A DNA stretch of 39,377 nucleotides, from positions 1-39,377 of the forward strand of contig NZ_JARBEA010000021.1 of assembly GCF_028863945.1 (NCBI RefSeq), written 5' to 3'. Shown here piece by piece: positions 1 to 9,831 of the stretch. Source of the stretch: Jeotgalibaca caeni (lineage in GTDB: Bacteria; Bacillota; Bacilli; Lactobacillales; Aerococcaceae). The first letter of the stretch is position 1, and each line of letters starts with the position of its first letter. The notes under the pieces were generated by a model. The model worked only from the letters and a program-made list of their open reading frames with translations, was not told the origin of the DNA and searched no databases. Position numbers and translations under genes: made by a program.

Positions 1-2
1 TT

Positions 3-101
3 GATACTTACAACCAAAAATTCCTAGGTCGCAGTCATAAAGGTTTCCAACAGGCCGAAGGCGAGCTCGAACAAATGCTGAGTCAACCGATGGAGAATTA
101 G
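3..101 (+). CDS. 3' end of an unidentified gene (partial)
   Basis: An open frame enters from the left edge and stops at TAG 99-101. Only about 32 C-terminal residues are visible, ending in GELEQMLSQPMEN. The tail is hydrophilic and probably helical. In Bacillus and many Lactobacillales frr lies upstream of uppS, but this tail does not look like the end of ribosome recycling factor, so I give no function. There is no clear terminator between it and uppS. Confidence 0.4.
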   Translation, partial: DTYNQKFLGRSHKGFQQAEGELEQMLSQPMEN

Positions 102-170
102 AAACAATCTACAGTAGGGAAGAACCATTTACACAAAATTATTGACGCTCCCCTTTTCTTTTATTCATTG

Positions 171-199
171 TTGGTATTAACGACAATGTTTGATAAAAT
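171..199 (+). promoter_or_regulatory. Promoter of uppS operon
   Basis: A -35 box TTGGTA (171-176), a 17-nt spacer and a -10 box TAAAAT (194-199) preceded by the extended-10 element TGA (191-193). It lies about 35 nt ahead of the uppS start. The TGn-TAAAAT form recurs ahead of addB and the PPK2 gene, which supports it. Confidence 0.55.
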
Positions 200-234
200 A
201 AAAAGAGTTAACAAGATAAAGGTAGGGAAAAAAC

Positions 235-987
235 ATGGCTCTTTTTGAAAGCAAGAATGAACATGCTCTAGACAAAAACGGTCTCATTCCCGCTCACATT
301 GCCATCATCATGGATGGAAATGGCAGATGGGCGAAGAAAAGAATGATGCCACGTGTTTATGGGCATAAAGAAGGAATGAATACGCTCAAAAAAATCGCCA
401 TTCATGCTCAGGATCTTGGCGTAAAAGTACTCACTCTCTATGCCTTTTCAACTGAAAATTGGAAACGCCCGAATGATGAGGTCTCCTTTTTAATGAATTT
501 ACCGATTGATTTTTTTGATGTGTTTATGCCTGAATTAATCGAAAACAAGATTAAAGTAACCACAATCGGATGGATTGATGAGTTACCGGAAAAGACCAAG
601 AAAATCGTTCAAAATGCAGTCGAAAGAACCAAAGATCACGAAGGAATGATTCTAAATTTTGCCTTCAACTATGGTTCGCGGCAAGAAATGACTGAAGCAA
701 TCAAAAATGTAGCTGAAAAGGTACAACGTAAGGAACTCTCTGCAGAAGATGTGACAGAAGAGTTGGTTTCACAAGAAATGTTTACAGGATTTCTTAATGA
801 ATACCAAGATCCTGATCTCGTTATCCGTACGAGTGGAGAAATTCGCATCAGCAATTTCCTGCTTTGGCAAATCGCTTATAGTGAATTGTATTTCACGGAT
901 GAGTACTGGCCTGACTTCAGTCCAAAATCTTTAGATCAAGCAATTGCGACTTACCAACACCGGAATCGTCGCTTTGGCGGAATATGA
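235..987 (+). CDS. uppS: Undecaprenyl diphosphate synthase (cis-prenyltransferase)
   Basis: This enzyme adds isopentenyl units in cis to farnesyl diphosphate, making the C55 carrier for peptidoglycan and wall polymers. The 250 residues are full length. The family motifs are in order: IIMDGNGRWA with catalytic Asp27, YGHKEG, TLYAFSTENWKRP, LNFAFNYGSR and a C-terminal RTSGE...SNFLLWQ...YSELYFT block that binds isopentenyl diphosphate. ATG 235 follows the ribosome-binding site AAAGGTAGGG. It opens a tight operon with cdsA and rseP, 8 nt from cdsA, linking lipid carrier and phospholipid synthesis. Confidence 0.97.
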   Translation: MALFESKNEHALDKNGLIPAHIAIIMDGNGRWAKKRMMPRVYGHKEGMNTLKKIAIHAQDLGVKVLTLYAFSTENWKRPNDEVSFLMNLPIDFFDVFMPELIENKIKVTTIGWIDELPEKTKKIVQNAVERTKDHEGMILNFAFNYGSRQEMTEAIKNVAEKVQRKELSAEDVTEELVSQEMFTGFLNEYQDPDLVIRTSGEIRISNFLLWQIAYSELYFTDEYWPDFSPKSLDQAIATYQHRNRRFGGI

Positions 988-995
988 GGTGACGA

Positions 996-1796
996 ATGAA
1001 AACCCGGATTATTACAGGTTTAATTGCGTTAGCACTTCTTTTACCTATTCTATGGATTGGCTCTTGGCCACTTGTAGTAGGTACATGTGTGTTAGGAGTA
1101 ATCGCAATATCAGAATTTTTTATGATGAAAAAGAAACGCTTCTTCAGTATGACAGGATTGATTACATCAATCAGTACGGTTCTCATTATTCTTCCAGATG
1201 AGTATCGTTCGTTTTTCCCAGAAGGAGTTGGAATTTGGGAGCTTTACTTTGTATTTGCCATGATGCTAGTCGTCATGACTGTTCTTTCTAATAATGACTT
1301 TACCTTTGATGATGCAGGAGTCTTTATGCTGGCTTCCTTATACATTGGGAGTGGGTTCCATTATTTCGTAGAAACGGCAAATTACGGATTTATGACCATT
1401 ATGTTTGTCTTACTTATTATCTGGGCAACAGATACAGGAGCTTACCTATTTGGGATGCGTTTCGGGAAACGAAAACTGGCACCAGTCATCAGCCCCAATA
1501 AATCGGTTGAAGGTTCACTGGGGGGAATCGTCTTAGCAGTCGTTGTGGCTCTTGTGATGAACCATTTCTTGGGATTGCTGGAAGTGTCTCCAGGTATGAT
1601 GATTCTTCTTGCTACCCTCATGTCTGTGGTCGGTCAGTTGGGCGATTTAACCGAGTCTGCTTATAAACGCTACTTTGGCGTTAAGGACTCTGGTAAAATA
1701 TTGCCAGGCCATGGAGGAATTTTGGATCGTTTTGACAGCACCTTATTCGTTATGCCGCTGTTTCAAATCTTCCTAACAATTTATCAACTTAATTGA
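996..1796 (+). CDS. cdsA: Phosphatidate cytidylyltransferase (CDP-diglyceride synthase)
   Basis: It makes CDP-diacylglycerol from CTP and phosphatidic acid in the membrane, the branch point to phosphatidylglycerol and cardiolipin. The 266 residues hold several hydrophobic segments and end with the CTP-transferase signature SAYKRYFGVKDSGKILPGHG followed by GILDRFDS. The ribosome-binding site GAGGTGA overlaps the uppS stop codon, suggesting coupled translation. In Bacillus subtilis dxr follows cdsA; here rseP follows directly, which would fit isoprenoid supply by the mevalonate route (inference). Confidence 0.96.
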   Translation: MKTRIITGLIALALLLPILWIGSWPLVVGTCVLGVIAISEFFMMKKKRFFSMTGLITSISTVLIILPDEYRSFFPEGVGIWELYFVFAMMLVVMTVLSNNDFTFDDAGVFMLASLYIGSGFHYFVETANYGFMTIMFVLLIIWATDTGAYLFGMRFGKRKLAPVISPNKSVEGSLGGIVLAVVVALVMNHFLGLLEVSPGMMILLATLMSVVGQLGDLTESAYKRYFGVKDSGKILPGHGGILDRFDSTLFVMPLFQIFLTIYQLN

Positions 1797-1827
1797 TTTC
1801 GTTTTAACGGAAGGGAATGGGCTTCTT

Positions 1828-3102
1828 TTGATAAAAACAATTCTCACCTTTATCATTATTTTTAGCGTGCTAGTGATTATACATGAGTTTGGACATTTTT
1901 ATTTTGCGAAGAGAGCAGGCATTTTGGTTCGTGAATTCGCAATTGGAATGGGACCAAAAATCTTGTCATATCGCAAAAATGGAACGACTTATACCGTGCG
2001 GTTACTCCCTCTAGGCGGCTATGTACGAATGGCAGGATACGGGGATGACGAGGCCGAACTTCGAGCAGGGATGCCAATCAAAATCGTTTTAGATCAAGAC
2101 GATCAGGTTACCCACATTAATCTTAGCGAAAAAGAACAAATTCAATCCCTACCTATGGAACTTACCCAATTTGATTTAGACAAAGAACTTTTTGTCGAAG
2201 GGATGATCCCTGGTAAAAATATGCCGATTCGTTATTCTGTAAAAAGAGATGCCTTAATTATCGAACCAGACGGAACCGAAGTACAAGTAGCTCCGATTGA
2301 GGTTCAGTTTCAATCCGCTAGTCTTTGGAACCGGATTTTAACGAATTTTGCCGGACCAATGAATAACTTCATCCTTGGTATCATCGTATTCTCCTTGCTT
2401 GCATTTATGCAGGGCGGTGTAGCTTCCAATGACAATGTACTCGGAGACATCCAGCCTGGAAGCCCTGCTGAAGAAGCGGGCCTCACTCAAGGGGACCGGG
2501 TAGTAGCGATTGACGACCAAGAAGTTGGCACATGGCAAGAAATGGTTGTCCTCATTCAACAACATCCTAACGAAGAGATTGCTCTAACAGTAGAAGCTCC
2601 AGAAGGCGGCGATACAAAAGAAATTTCAATCACCCCGAATGAAGCTACAACTGAACAAGGTGAATCTTATGGTCAAATTGGCGTATATCAACCATTTGAT
2701 CAATCGTTCCAAGCGAAAATAACCTTTGGATTTACCCAAACATGGTTGATTATTACTTCAATTTTTAGCTTGATTGGATCCATGTTTACAAGAGGCTTTG
2801 ATATCAATGCCTTTGGTGGTCCAGTTGCCATTTATGCTGCTACGGAAGAAGTAGTAAGTTATGGATTTATGAGCGTATTAAGTTTCCTTGGTTCTTTGAG
2901 TGTAAACCTAGGAACAGTCAACTTATTGCCGATTCCAGCATTGGATGGAGGAAAAATCCTCTTAAACTTTGTAGAAGGTGTCAGAGGGAAGCCTCTCGAA
3001 CCTGAAAAAGAAGGAATTATTACCGTAATTGGTGTAGGCCTCTTGTTTGTTTTAATGATTTTGATTACCTGGAATGATATCCAACGGTTCTTTTTTGGAT
3101 AA
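1828..3102 (+). CDS. rseP: RIP metalloprotease RseP (site-2 protease family)
   Basis: A membrane zinc protease that cleaves substrates inside the bilayer, such as anti-sigma factors and lipoprotein signal-peptide remnants (the Eep/RasP role in Firmicutes). Visible are HEFGH at residues 19-23 in the first membrane helix, a single PDZ domain near residues 195-280 (GSPAEEAGLTQGDRVVAI), and the C-terminal NLLPIPALDGG motif that supplies the third zinc ligand. It is 424 residues. The start is TTG 1828 after AAGGGAATGG; the nearby ATG 1817 is in a frame that stops after four codons. Third gene of the uppS operon. Confidence 0.95.
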   Translation: MIKTILTFIIIFSVLVIIHEFGHFYFAKRAGILVREFAIGMGPKILSYRKNGTTYTVRLLPLGGYVRMAGYGDDEAELRAGMPIKIVLDQDDQVTHINLSEKEQIQSLPMELTQFDLDKELFVEGMIPGKNMPIRYSVKRDALIIEPDGTEVQVAPIEVQFQSASLWNRILTNFAGPMNNFILGIIVFSLLAFMQGGVASNDNVLGDIQPGSPAEEAGLTQGDRVVAIDDQEVGTWQEMVVLIQQHPNEEIALTVEAPEGGDTKEISITPNEATTEQGESYGQIGVYQPFDQSFQAKITFGFTQTWLIITSIFSLIGSMFTRGFDINAFGGPVAIYAATEEVVSYGFMSVLSFLGSLSVNLGTVNLLPIPALDGGKILLNFVEGVRGKPLEPEKEGIITVIGVGLLFVLMILITWNDIQRFFFG

Positions 3103-3109
3103 ACACTGA

Positions 3110-3119
3110 AAGGCGCCTT
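3110..3119. repeat. Palindrome AAGGCGCCTT after rseP
   Basis: A perfect 10-bp palindrome just after the rseP stop codon and directly ahead of the long hairpin before polC. It has no run of T, so it is not a terminator by itself. Function unknown. Confidence 0.4.
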
Positions 3120-3133
3120 CCTATATAGAAAAG

Positions 3134-3181
3134 AACCCTTCCTTGTCACAGATGAACCATTTCCTGTGGCGAGGAGGGGTT
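3134..3181. other. Long hairpin in the rseP-polC gap
   Basis: The arms 3134-3151 (AACCCTTCCTTGTCACAG) and 3164-3181 (CTGTGGCGAGGAGGGGTT) pair over 18 bp with only G-U wobbles, around a 12-nt loop. On the plus strand only three T follow, so it is a poor intrinsic terminator. On the minus strand CTTTTC follows, but no gene there would need it. It lies where proS sits in relatives. It may be an RNA processing or stability element. Confidence 0.6.
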
Positions 3182-3216
3182 TCAAAACGAGTAAAACCAG
3201 AAAGAAGTGAATGTGT

Positions 3217-6200
3217 ATGGAGAAGAAAGAACTGTTCCAGAAGCTGTTGGAACAAATTCAATTGCATACGGAACCTGACTACTTGCCTTATTTGGAAGAA
3301 GGAGAAGTCGAACAAGTATTAGTATATAAAAAATCGAAATCGTGGACGTTTGTCCTTTCCTTCCCTGATATTCTTCCATTTGAAGTATTTCAAGCTCTGC
3401 TCGTACGACTACGGACTTCTTTTAAGAATATCGCAGAAGTAGATGTGCGCTTGAAAACCACTCAACCAAAAATTACGGATGAGAAAATTAGTGACTACTG
3501 GCAGATAGCAGTAGAGAGAAGCAACATCTCCTCACCAATCGTGCAAGATATCTTGCGTAAGAGTGCTCCTAGTATTCATAACGGAGTCGTAACCCTTCAT
3601 TTAGCAAATGAAATCACCAAAAATCATTTGAAGGACAATTATTTAGCAATTATTCAGCAAAATTTCTTAGTGCTCGGCTTCCCAGAATTTCGGATTAAGA
3701 TTGAGGTAAGTGAAAAAGCTTCTGAAGAAATGCGAAAACAATATAATGAACGTAAAAAAGAACAAGAAGAAATGATGATCCGCCAAGCGGAAGAAAGTTT
3801 AAAAGTCTATGAGGCGGAGCAAAGTGCTCGCAATAATGGCGAAGGCGATTCCGGCCCCATCCAGTTAGGGAATAAAATTCCAGATAAAGAAGACCCGCGC
3901 CAGATGATTACCATTACGGAAGAAGAACGTTCCGTAGTTGTACAGGGAAATGTCTTTGATAGCGAGGTGCGTGAACTGCGTTCCGGTCGTAAAATGTTAC
4001 TCTTCAAAGTTACCGACTATACCTCTTCCTTCAGCGTAAAAATGTTCTCGAACAACGAATCTGATGAACAGAATTTTGCCAAAATAAAAAAAGGGAAATG
4101 GCTGAAAGTTCGTGGAAGTGTCCAAGAAGACACGTATATGCGTGACTTGATTATTACTGCTCGCGATGTGAATGAAGTACGGGTTCCAGAACGACTAGAC
4201 ACAGCTCCAGAAGGACAAAAGCGAGTGGAACTACACTTACACTCGAATATGAGCCAGATGGACGCTACGAATCACATTTCTGACTACGTAGCTCAAGCAG
4301 CAAAATGGGGACATCCGGCTATTGCAATTACGGATCATGCCGTTGCCCAGTCTTACCCGGACGCTCATGCGGCTGGGAAAAAGCATGGAGTAAAAATTCT
4401 GTATGGTGTGGAAGCAAACATCGTGGACGATGGCGTTCCCGTTGCCTACAATCCGAGCCATATTGAGTTGAAAGATGCTACCTATGTTGTGTTTGACGTA
4501 GAAACGACGGGACTCTCCGCCGTTTACGATACGATTATTGAATTGGCTGCTGTAAAAATGTATAAAGGGAATGTGGTTGATACTTTTGAGGCATTTATTA
4601 ATCCTCATGTTCCTTTATCGCAGCTCATCATTCAATTAACGGGTATCACCGACCAAATGTTGAAAGATGCTCCTGATGAAGCTACCGTGATTCCTAAATT
4701 TAGAGAATTTTGTAAGGATTCGATTTTGGTTGCCCACAATGCTTCTTTTGATATGGGGTTCATTAATAAAAGTTATGAACGAAATGGACTGCCGGAAGCA
4801 GATAATCCGGTCATTGATACCTTAGAGTTATCCCGTTACTTGCATCCACAATTCAAATCCCATCGACTGAATACTTTGGCTAAAAAATTTAATATTAACT
4901 TGGAACAACATCACCGGGCTGTATTTGATGCTGAAACAACTGGACATTTGTCTTGGATTTTCATTAAAGAAGCAGCTGATAACCATGATATTTTCTACCA
5001 TGATGAGTTGAACGAAGGAGTCGGTCAAGGGGAGTCATACAAGCAAGCCCGTCCCTTTCATGTCACACTCTTGGCTAAAAATCAGACTGGCTTAAAAGAC
5101 CTGTTCAAACTTATCAGTGCGGCACATGTCAATTACTATTACCGAGTTCCTCGAATCCCGCGTAGCTTGCTTGTTGAATACCGAGAGAATATTTTAATCG
5201 GTTCTGCTTGCAGTAATGGCGAAATTTTCGAAGCCATGATGCAAAAAGGGAAGGAAGAAGCCCTTAATAGAGCCAAATTCTACGATTATATCGAAGTAAT
5301 GCCAAAAGGGGTCTACAAACCACTCCTAGCCAATGAACTTGTGAAGAGTGAGAGTGACCTAGAAGAAATTATTTCAGAAATCGTATCCATTGGCCAAGAA
5401 TTGAATAAACCAGTAGTTGCTACCGGAAATGCTCATTATCTCAACCGCGAAGATTCTATTTATCGTGAAATTCTACTTGGTTCGATTAAATCAAACCAAG
5501 GGAAAGTATTGCACTTGCCAGAAGCACACTTCCGCTCAACCGATGAGATGCTTCATGATTTCTCGTTCCTTGGAGCAGATGTTGCACAAGAAGTGGTCGT
5601 TACAAACACACATAAAGTTGCAGATATGATTGAGGAAGTTTCACCAATCAAAGACAAACTGTATACGCCAAACATTGAAGGAGCGAATGAAGAAATCAGA
5701 GCTCTTTCCTATGGACAAGCAAAGAAATTATACGGTGAAAACTTACCAGAGATCGTTGAACAGCGTTTGGAAAAAGAATTAAAGAGTATCATCGGAAATG
5801 GATTTGCGGTTATTTACTTAATTTCCCAAAAACTCGTTCTAAAGAGTAATGAAGATGGATATTTGGTAGGTTCTAGGGGGTCGGTTGGTTCCAGCTTTGT
5901 AGCTACGATGACCGGAATCACAGAAGTAAATCCTTTAGCCCCTCACTATCGTTGTCCAGAATGTCATTATAGTCATTTCTTTACCGATGGGTCCATCGGG
6001 TCAGGATTTGACTTGGAGAAAAAGGATTGTCCAGAGTGCGGGACAACATTAGTAGGGGATGGACAGGATATCCCGTTTGAAACGTTCCTTGGCTTCTATG
6101 GGGATAAAGTTCCTGATATCGATTTGAACTTTTCGGGCGAATATCAGGCACAAGCCCATGCCTATACAAAAGCTTTGTTCGGTGAAGAATATGTATATCG

Positions 6201-7539
6201 GGCAGGAACGATTGGTACTGTCGCGGATAAAACAGCGTTTGGTTATGTAAAAGGATATGAACGAGATCACGGAAGGAATTACTCGCAGGCAGAAGTCGAT
6301 CGCTTGGCGAAAGGCTGTACAGGAGTTAAACGAACCACTGGCCAGCACCCGGGAGGAATTATCGTTATTCCAGATTACATGGATGTTTATGACTTCACTC
6401 CGATTCAATTCCCGGCAGATGACCAGTCTTCCGAGTGGAAAACAACTCACTTTGACTTCCATTCCATTCATGACAATGTCTTGAAACTGGATATTCTGGG
6501 TCACGATGATCCGACGATGATCCGGATGCTGCAAGATTTGTCTGGAGTTGATCCGACAACGATTCCAGTGAATGATCCCGACGTAATGCGATTATTCAGT
6601 GGAACAGACGTATTGGGCGTTACTCCTGAACAAATTTACAGTAACACAGGAACACTTGGGGTACCGGAGTTTGGGACTCGTTTTGTCCGCGGAATGCTGG
6701 AGCAGACGAAACCAGCCACTTTTGCCGAACTGTTACAAATTTCAGGTCTTTCTCACGGAACCGACGTATACCTAGGGAACGCAGAAGTGTTGATTCGGGA
6801 AAATAATATTCCTCTGGCAGACGTAATCGGATGTCGGGATGACATTATGGTTTATTTAATCCACCATGGCTTAGAAGATGGGCTTGCCTTTAAGATTATG
6901 GAGTCTGTTCGTAAAGGAAAAGGAATTCCAGATGAATGGCAAGCTGAAATGCGAGCAAAAGATATTCCTGAATGGTACATCCAGTCTTGCTTAAAGATTA
7001 AGTACATGTTCCCGAAAGCCCATGCGGCCGCTTACGTATTGATGGCCTTACGGGTTGCTTACTACAAGGTTCATGATCCAATTCTCTATTACTGTGCCTA
7101 CTTCTCTGTTCGTGCTCAAGACTTTGAACTGGATGCAATGGTTCAAGGAAAAGAAAGCATCAAGGCACGGATGAAGAACATCATGGATAAAGGCTTAGAT
7201 GCCTCTGTTAAGGAAAAAAACGTCTTGACTGTGCTAGAGATTGCCAACGAAATGGTCGAACGAGGTTATGAATTCAAGATGGTAGATTTAGATAAATCGG
7301 ATGCTACGAACTTCATTATCGAAGGAAACAGTTTGATTGCCCCATTCCGAGCAATTCCAAGTTTGGGTGAGAACGTAGCGAAACAAATTGTTGAAGCACG
7401 CAAAGAAAAACCATTCCTATCGAAGGAAGACCTCGCAACAAGAGGAAAAGTTTCTAAAACAATCATCGATTACATGAACGAGCAAAATGTTTTGTCTCAA
7501 CTTCCAGACGAAAACCAATTATCCTTATTTGACTTTTAA
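3217..7539 (+). CDS. polC: DNA polymerase III alpha subunit, Gram-positive type PolC
   Basis: The main replicative polymerase of low-GC Gram-positives, with built-in proofreading. In order: N-terminal domain, OB fold, PHP domain ([19 protein letters not shown]) interrupted by the 3'-5' exonuclease ([33 protein letters not shown]), a Cys4 zinc motif (CPEC...CPEC), the catalytic palm with [12 protein letters not shown], and a C-terminal tail ending QLSLFDF. About 1440 residues, close to the B. subtilis protein. ATG 3217 is preferred over in-frame ATG 3211 because the site AGAAAGAAG (3199-3207) is too close to 3211. A terminator follows. Confidence 0.97.
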   Translation: MEKKELFQKLLEQIQLHTEPDYLPYLEEGEVEQVLVYKKSKSWTFVLSFPDILPFEVFQALLVRLRTSFKNIAEVDVRLKTTQPKITDEKISDYWQIAVERSNISSPIVQDILRKSAPSIHNGVVTLHLANEITKNHLKDNYLAIIQQNFLVLGFPEFRIKIEVSEKASEEMRKQYNERKKEQEEMMIRQAEESLKVYEAEQSARNNGEGDSGPIQLGNKIPDKEDPRQMITITEEERSVVVQGNVFDSEVRELRSGRKMLLFKVTDYTSSFSVKMFSNNESDEQNFAKIKKGKWLKVRGSVQEDTYMRDLIITARDVNEVRVPERLDTAPEGQKRVELHLHSNMSQMDATNHISDYVAQAAKWGHPAIAITDHAVAQSYPDAHAAGKKHGVKILYGVEANIVDDGVPVAYNPSHIELKDATYVVFDVETTGLSAVYDTIIELAAVKMYKGNVVDTFEAFINPHVPLSQLIIQLTGITDQMLKDAPDEATVIPKFREFCKDSILVAHNASFDMGFINKSYERNGLPEADNPVIDTLELSRYLHPQFKSHRLNTLAKKFNINLEQHHRAVFDAETTGHLSWIFIKEAADNHDIFYHDELNEGVGQGESYKQARPFHVTLLAKNQTGLKDLFKLISAAHVNYYYRVPRIPRSLLVEYRENILIGSACSNGEIFEAMMQKGKEEALNRAKFYDYIEVMPKGVYKPLLANELVKSESDLEEIISEIVSIGQELNKPVVATGNAHYLNREDSIYREILLGSIKSNQGKVLHLPEAHFRSTDEMLHDFSFLGADVAQEVVVTNTHKVADMIEEVSPIKDKLYTPNIEGANEEIRALSYGQAKKLYGENLPEIVEQRLEKELKSIIGNGFAVIYLISQKLVLKSNEDGYLVGSRGSVGSSFVATMTGITEVNPLAPHYRCPECHYSHFFTDGSIGSGFDLEKKDCPECGTTLVGDGQDIPFETFLGFYGDKVPDIDLNFSGEYQAQAHAYTKALFGEEYVYRAGTIGTVADKTAFGYVKGYERDHGRNYSQAEVDRLAKGCTGVKRTTGQHPGGIIVIPDYMDVYDFTPIQFPADDQSSEWKTTHFDFHSIHDNVLKLDILGHDDPTMIRMLQDLSGVDPTTIPVNDPDVMRLFSGTDVLGVTPEQIYSNTGTLGVPEFGTRFVRGMLEQTKPATFAELLQISGLSHGTDVYLGNAEVLIRENNIPLADVIGCRDDIMVYLIHHGLEDGLAFKIMESVRKGKGIPDEWQAEMRAKDIPEWYIQSCLKIKYMFPKAHAAAYVLMALRVAYYKVHDPILYYCAYFSVRAQDFELDAMVQGKESIKARMKNIMDKGLDASVKEKNVLTVLEIANEMVERGYEFKMVDLDKSDATNFIIEGNSLIAPFRAIPSLGENVAKQIVEARKEKPFLSKEDLATRGKVSKTIIDYMNEQNVLSQLPDENQLSLFDF

Positions 7540-7543
7540 GTAG

Positions 7544-7587
7544 AATTGCAAGAAAATCCGCATAACAGGCGGTTTTCTTGCAATTTT
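7544..7587 (+). terminator. Intrinsic terminator of polC
   Basis: The arms AATTGCAAGAAAATCCGC (7544-7561) and GCGGTTTTCTTGCAATT (7569-7585) pair with one bulged base around a 7-nt loop, followed by TTC. The 3' arm also contains the -35 box of the rimP promoter, so the two signals overlap. Confidence 0.75.
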
Positions 7588-7606
7588 CATGTTTCTGGTG
7601 TATCAT
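7578..7606 (+). promoter_or_regulatory. Promoter of the rimP-nusA-infB operon
   Basis: A -35 box TTGCAA (7578-7583), a 17-nt spacer and a -10 box TATCAT (7601-7606). The transcript should start near 7613, leaving a leader of about 90 nt before the rimP start codon. The leader contains the attenuator-like hairpin described next. Confidence 0.65.
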
Positions 7607-7629
7607 AGAAAGGAATAAAGTTGCTAAGG

Positions 7630-7656
7630 GAGTGAGCGGAAACGCTCGCTCTTTTT
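7630..7656 (+). terminator. Leader hairpin and T-run ahead of rimP (attenuator candidate)
   Basis: GAGTGAGCG (7630-7638) and CGCTCGCTC (7643-7651) form a 9-bp stem with one G-U pair, closed by a GAAA tetraloop and followed by TTTTT (7652-7656). It is a textbook intrinsic terminator lying between the operon promoter and the first gene, so only read-through transcripts would reach rimP. NusA-stimulated termination in this leader has been reported for B. subtilis as autoregulation of nusA. The same logic fits here by inference. Confidence 0.7.
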
Positions 7657-7704
7657 AACGCAAAGCACCAGTTAAAATGGTTGTTCAAAAGAGGGAGGGG
7701 TATT

Positions 7705-8178
7705 GTGAGCCGAGTAGTAGAGGTAATAAGAGAGGCTGTCTTACCGATCGTAGAGGAACGCAACTTTGAATTAGTGGATGTAGAATTCGTAAAAGAAGGG
7801 AAGAATTGGTTTTTACGGGTGTATATCGACAAACCAGGTGGGATTGATATCGAAGAATGTGCCTTGGTAAGTGAGCATTTGAGCGGTATACTAGATGAGA
7901 TGGATCCAGATCCAATTCCACAAGCATATTTTTTGGAAGTATCTTCTCCAGGAGCAGAACGACCATTAAAAACCGAGGAAGATTTGCATCGTGCGATTGG
8001 CAGCTATGTCCATCTGTCTTATTATCAAGCAATGGAAGGTGAAAAGTTTCATGAAGGAACCCTTCTAAGTGTAACTGATGATACGGTCACTTTGGAAATC
8101 AAAGTGAAGACAAGAACGAAAGTAATTGAAATTCCGCGTGAAAAAATTGCCAAGGCTCGCTTGGCAATCAAATTCTAG
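7705..8178 (+). CDS. rimP: Ribosome maturation factor RimP
   Basis: It assists late assembly of the 30S subunit. The protein has the N-terminal domain with the [14 protein letters not shown] motif and a C-terminal SH3-like barrel ending in [16 protein letters not shown] place the start at GTG 7705 because the ribosome-binding site GAGGGAGGGG (7691-7700) lies inside any longer frame. This gives 157 residues starting [12 protein letters not shown], near the usual family length. It leads the rimP-nusA-rnpM-ylxQ-infB-rbfA operon, an arrangement conserved across Firmicutes. Confidence 0.93.
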   Translation: MSRVVEVIREAVLPIVEERNFELVDVEFVKEGKNWFLRVYIDKPGGIDIEECALVSEHLSGILDEMDPDPIPQAYFLEVSSPGAERPLKTEEDLHRAIGSYVHLSYYQAMEGEKFHEGTLLSVTDDTVTLEIKVKTRTKVIEIPREKIAKARLAIKF

Positions 8179-8201
8179 TAAGATGCAGGGAGTGAAAGAT
8201 T

Positions 8202-9530
8202 ATGAATAAAGATATGTTGAGCGCATTAGATGTCTTAGAGAAAGACAAAGGTATCTCGAGAGAGGTAGTTATCAGCGCTTTAGAAGCCGCATTGGTCTCT
8301 GCTTACAAACGGAACTACGGCCAAGCTCAAAACGTGGAAGTCGAGTTCGATTCCAAAACAGGTGACATTCATATTTACTCCATCAAAGAAGTAGTAGATA
8401 TGGTTTTTGATTCTACTTTAGAAGTAAGTTTGGAAGATGCACTAGAAATTAACAAGGCTTATGAAATGGGCGACAAAATTCGTTTTGAAGTAACACCTCG
8501 CGATTTCGGCCGCATTGCTACTCAAACAGCGAAGCAAGTAATTATGCAACGTTTACGTGAGGCAGAGCGTGGCATCATTTATGACGAGTTCATCGCATAT
8601 GAAGATGACATCTTAAATGGTGTAGTGGAAAGACAAGATTCCCGTTATATCTATGTAAACTTAGGGAAGATTGAAGCTGTACTCTCCAAACAAGAACAAA
8701 TTCCTGGTGAAGAGTTCGAGCCGCATGACCGTATCAAAGTATACGTAACGAAAGTAGAAAACACGACGAAAGGTCCACAGGTTTATGTGAGCCGTAGTCA
8801 CCCGAACTTATTGAAACGCCTTTTTGAACAAGAAATCCCTGAAATTTACGAAGGTGTAGTAGAAATCGTTTCAATCGCACGTGAAGCTGGCGACCGTTCA
8901 AAAGTAGCCGTTCGTTCCCGTGACGAAAACGTTGATCCAATTGGAACTTGTGTCGGTCCTCGCGGCCAACGTGTGCAAGCCATTGTCAATGAATTAAAAG
9001 GCGAAAACATGGATATCGTGAAATGGGATGAAGATCCGAGCACTTATATTGCAAACTCCTTGAACCCTGCTCAAGTCATTCAAGTGGATTTCCAATCTGC
9101 AAACGGCAGTTGCACGGTAGTCGTACCAGACTATCAATTATCACTGGCAATTGGTAAAAAAGGGCAAAATGCTCGCTTAGCTGCGAAGTTAACCGGATAT
9201 AAAATCGACATTAAATCAGAGACAGACTACAACGAGATCATGGCTGAACGTACTGCGAAGGAAGAATATATTTCAGAAGAAGTTATTTTGGAAGATTCTC
9301 TTGTGGACAATGTAGACTACGATCAAGTCTATTCAGAAGCTGAATTAGATGATACAGTAGAGTTTGTTGAAGAAGTAGAAGATTTAAACGCGGAAGATGA
9401 TATTCGTGAGTACGATGAGATTGCAGAAGACATTATGGATGCTGATGCAGTTGAAGACCGAATTGCAGAAGTGGAGTTAGATCCTGAAGAGGATTATACT
9501 GAATTAGTGGAAGGCCATGATGACATCTAA
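8202..9530 (+). CDS. nusA: Transcription termination/antitermination factor NusA
   Basis: It binds RNA polymerase and nascent RNA, promoting pausing and hairpin-dependent termination. Domains: N-terminal polymerase-binding domain, an S1 domain (GVVERQDSRYIYVNLGKIEAVL, near residues 130-200), then two KH domains (VDPIGTCVGPRGQRVQAI and LAIGKKGQNARLAAKLTG). From about residue 350 there is a tail of roughly 90 residues very rich in Asp and Glu. The total of 442 is clearly longer than B. subtilis NusA (about 371). Second gene of the operon, 23 nt after rimP. Confidence 0.96.
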   Translation: MNKDMLSALDVLEKDKGISREVVISALEAALVSAYKRNYGQAQNVEVEFDSKTGDIHIYSIKEVVDMVFDSTLEVSLEDALEINKAYEMGDKIRFEVTPRDFGRIATQTAKQVIMQRLREAERGIIYDEFIAYEDDILNGVVERQDSRYIYVNLGKIEAVLSKQEQIPGEEFEPHDRIKVYVTKVENTTKGPQVYVSRSHPNLLKRLFEQEIPEIYEGVVEIVSIAREAGDRSKVAVRSRDENVDPIGTCVGPRGQRVQAIVNELKGENMDIVKWDEDPSTYIANSLNPAQVIQVDFQSANGSCTVVVPDYQLSLAIGKKGQNARLAAKLTGYKIDIKSETDYNEIMAERTAKEEYISEEVILEDSLVDNVDYDQVYSEAELDDTVEFVEEVEDLNAEDDIREYDEIAEDIMDADAVEDRIAEVELDPEEDYTELVEGHDDI

Positions 9531-9543
9531 GAGGTGACCAGTC

Positions 9544-9831
9544 GTGAAAAAGAAAAAAATTCCGATGCGTCGTTGCATCGCCTCGAATGAAATGAAACCA
9601 AAAAAAGAGATGGTGCGGATTGTCCGTACACCAGAAGGCGAATTAGCCATTGATCCATCCGGAAAATTGAATGGTCGTGGTGCCTACATCTCTTTAGAGC
9701 CAACGTTAGTTGAAAAAGCTAAAAAAGGCGGTTTGATTGAACGACAATTCGAGATGAAAGTAGACGAAGCGTTTTATCAAGAGTTATATGAATATGTGGA
9801 CCATCAGAAAGCAAGGAGCTTATTGAAATGA
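9544..9831 (+). CDS. rnpM: RNase P modulator RnpM (YlxR family)
   Basis: A small basic RNA-binding protein of the YlxR family, 95 residues. Recent work on B. subtilis assigns it to binding RNase P RNA and modulating its activity. The family core PMRRCIASNEMKPKKEMVRI and KLNGRGAYIS is intact. The start is GTG 9544, set by the ribosome-binding site GAGGTGA right after the nusA stop. Its stop overlaps the ylxQ start by four bases (ATGA), so the pair is probably translationally coupled. Confidence 0.9.
   Translation: MKKKKIPMRRCIASNEMKPKKEMVRIVRTPEGELAIDPSGKLNGRGAYISLEPTLVEKAKKGGLIERQFEMKVDEAFYQELYEYVDHQKARSLLK

Noticed and set aside
3134-3181. Ordinary terminator between rseP and polC
   Set aside because: Only three T follow the stem on the plus strand, unlike the five to seven T found after the other terminators in this window.
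6049-6534. Minus-strand ORF of 161 codons within polC
   Set aside because: It is antisense to the conserved PolC catalytic core; a shadow frame of that sequence.
7681-7704. rimP start at TTG 7681
   Set aside because: The ribosome-binding site GAGGGAGGGG lies inside that extension and serves GTG 7705.
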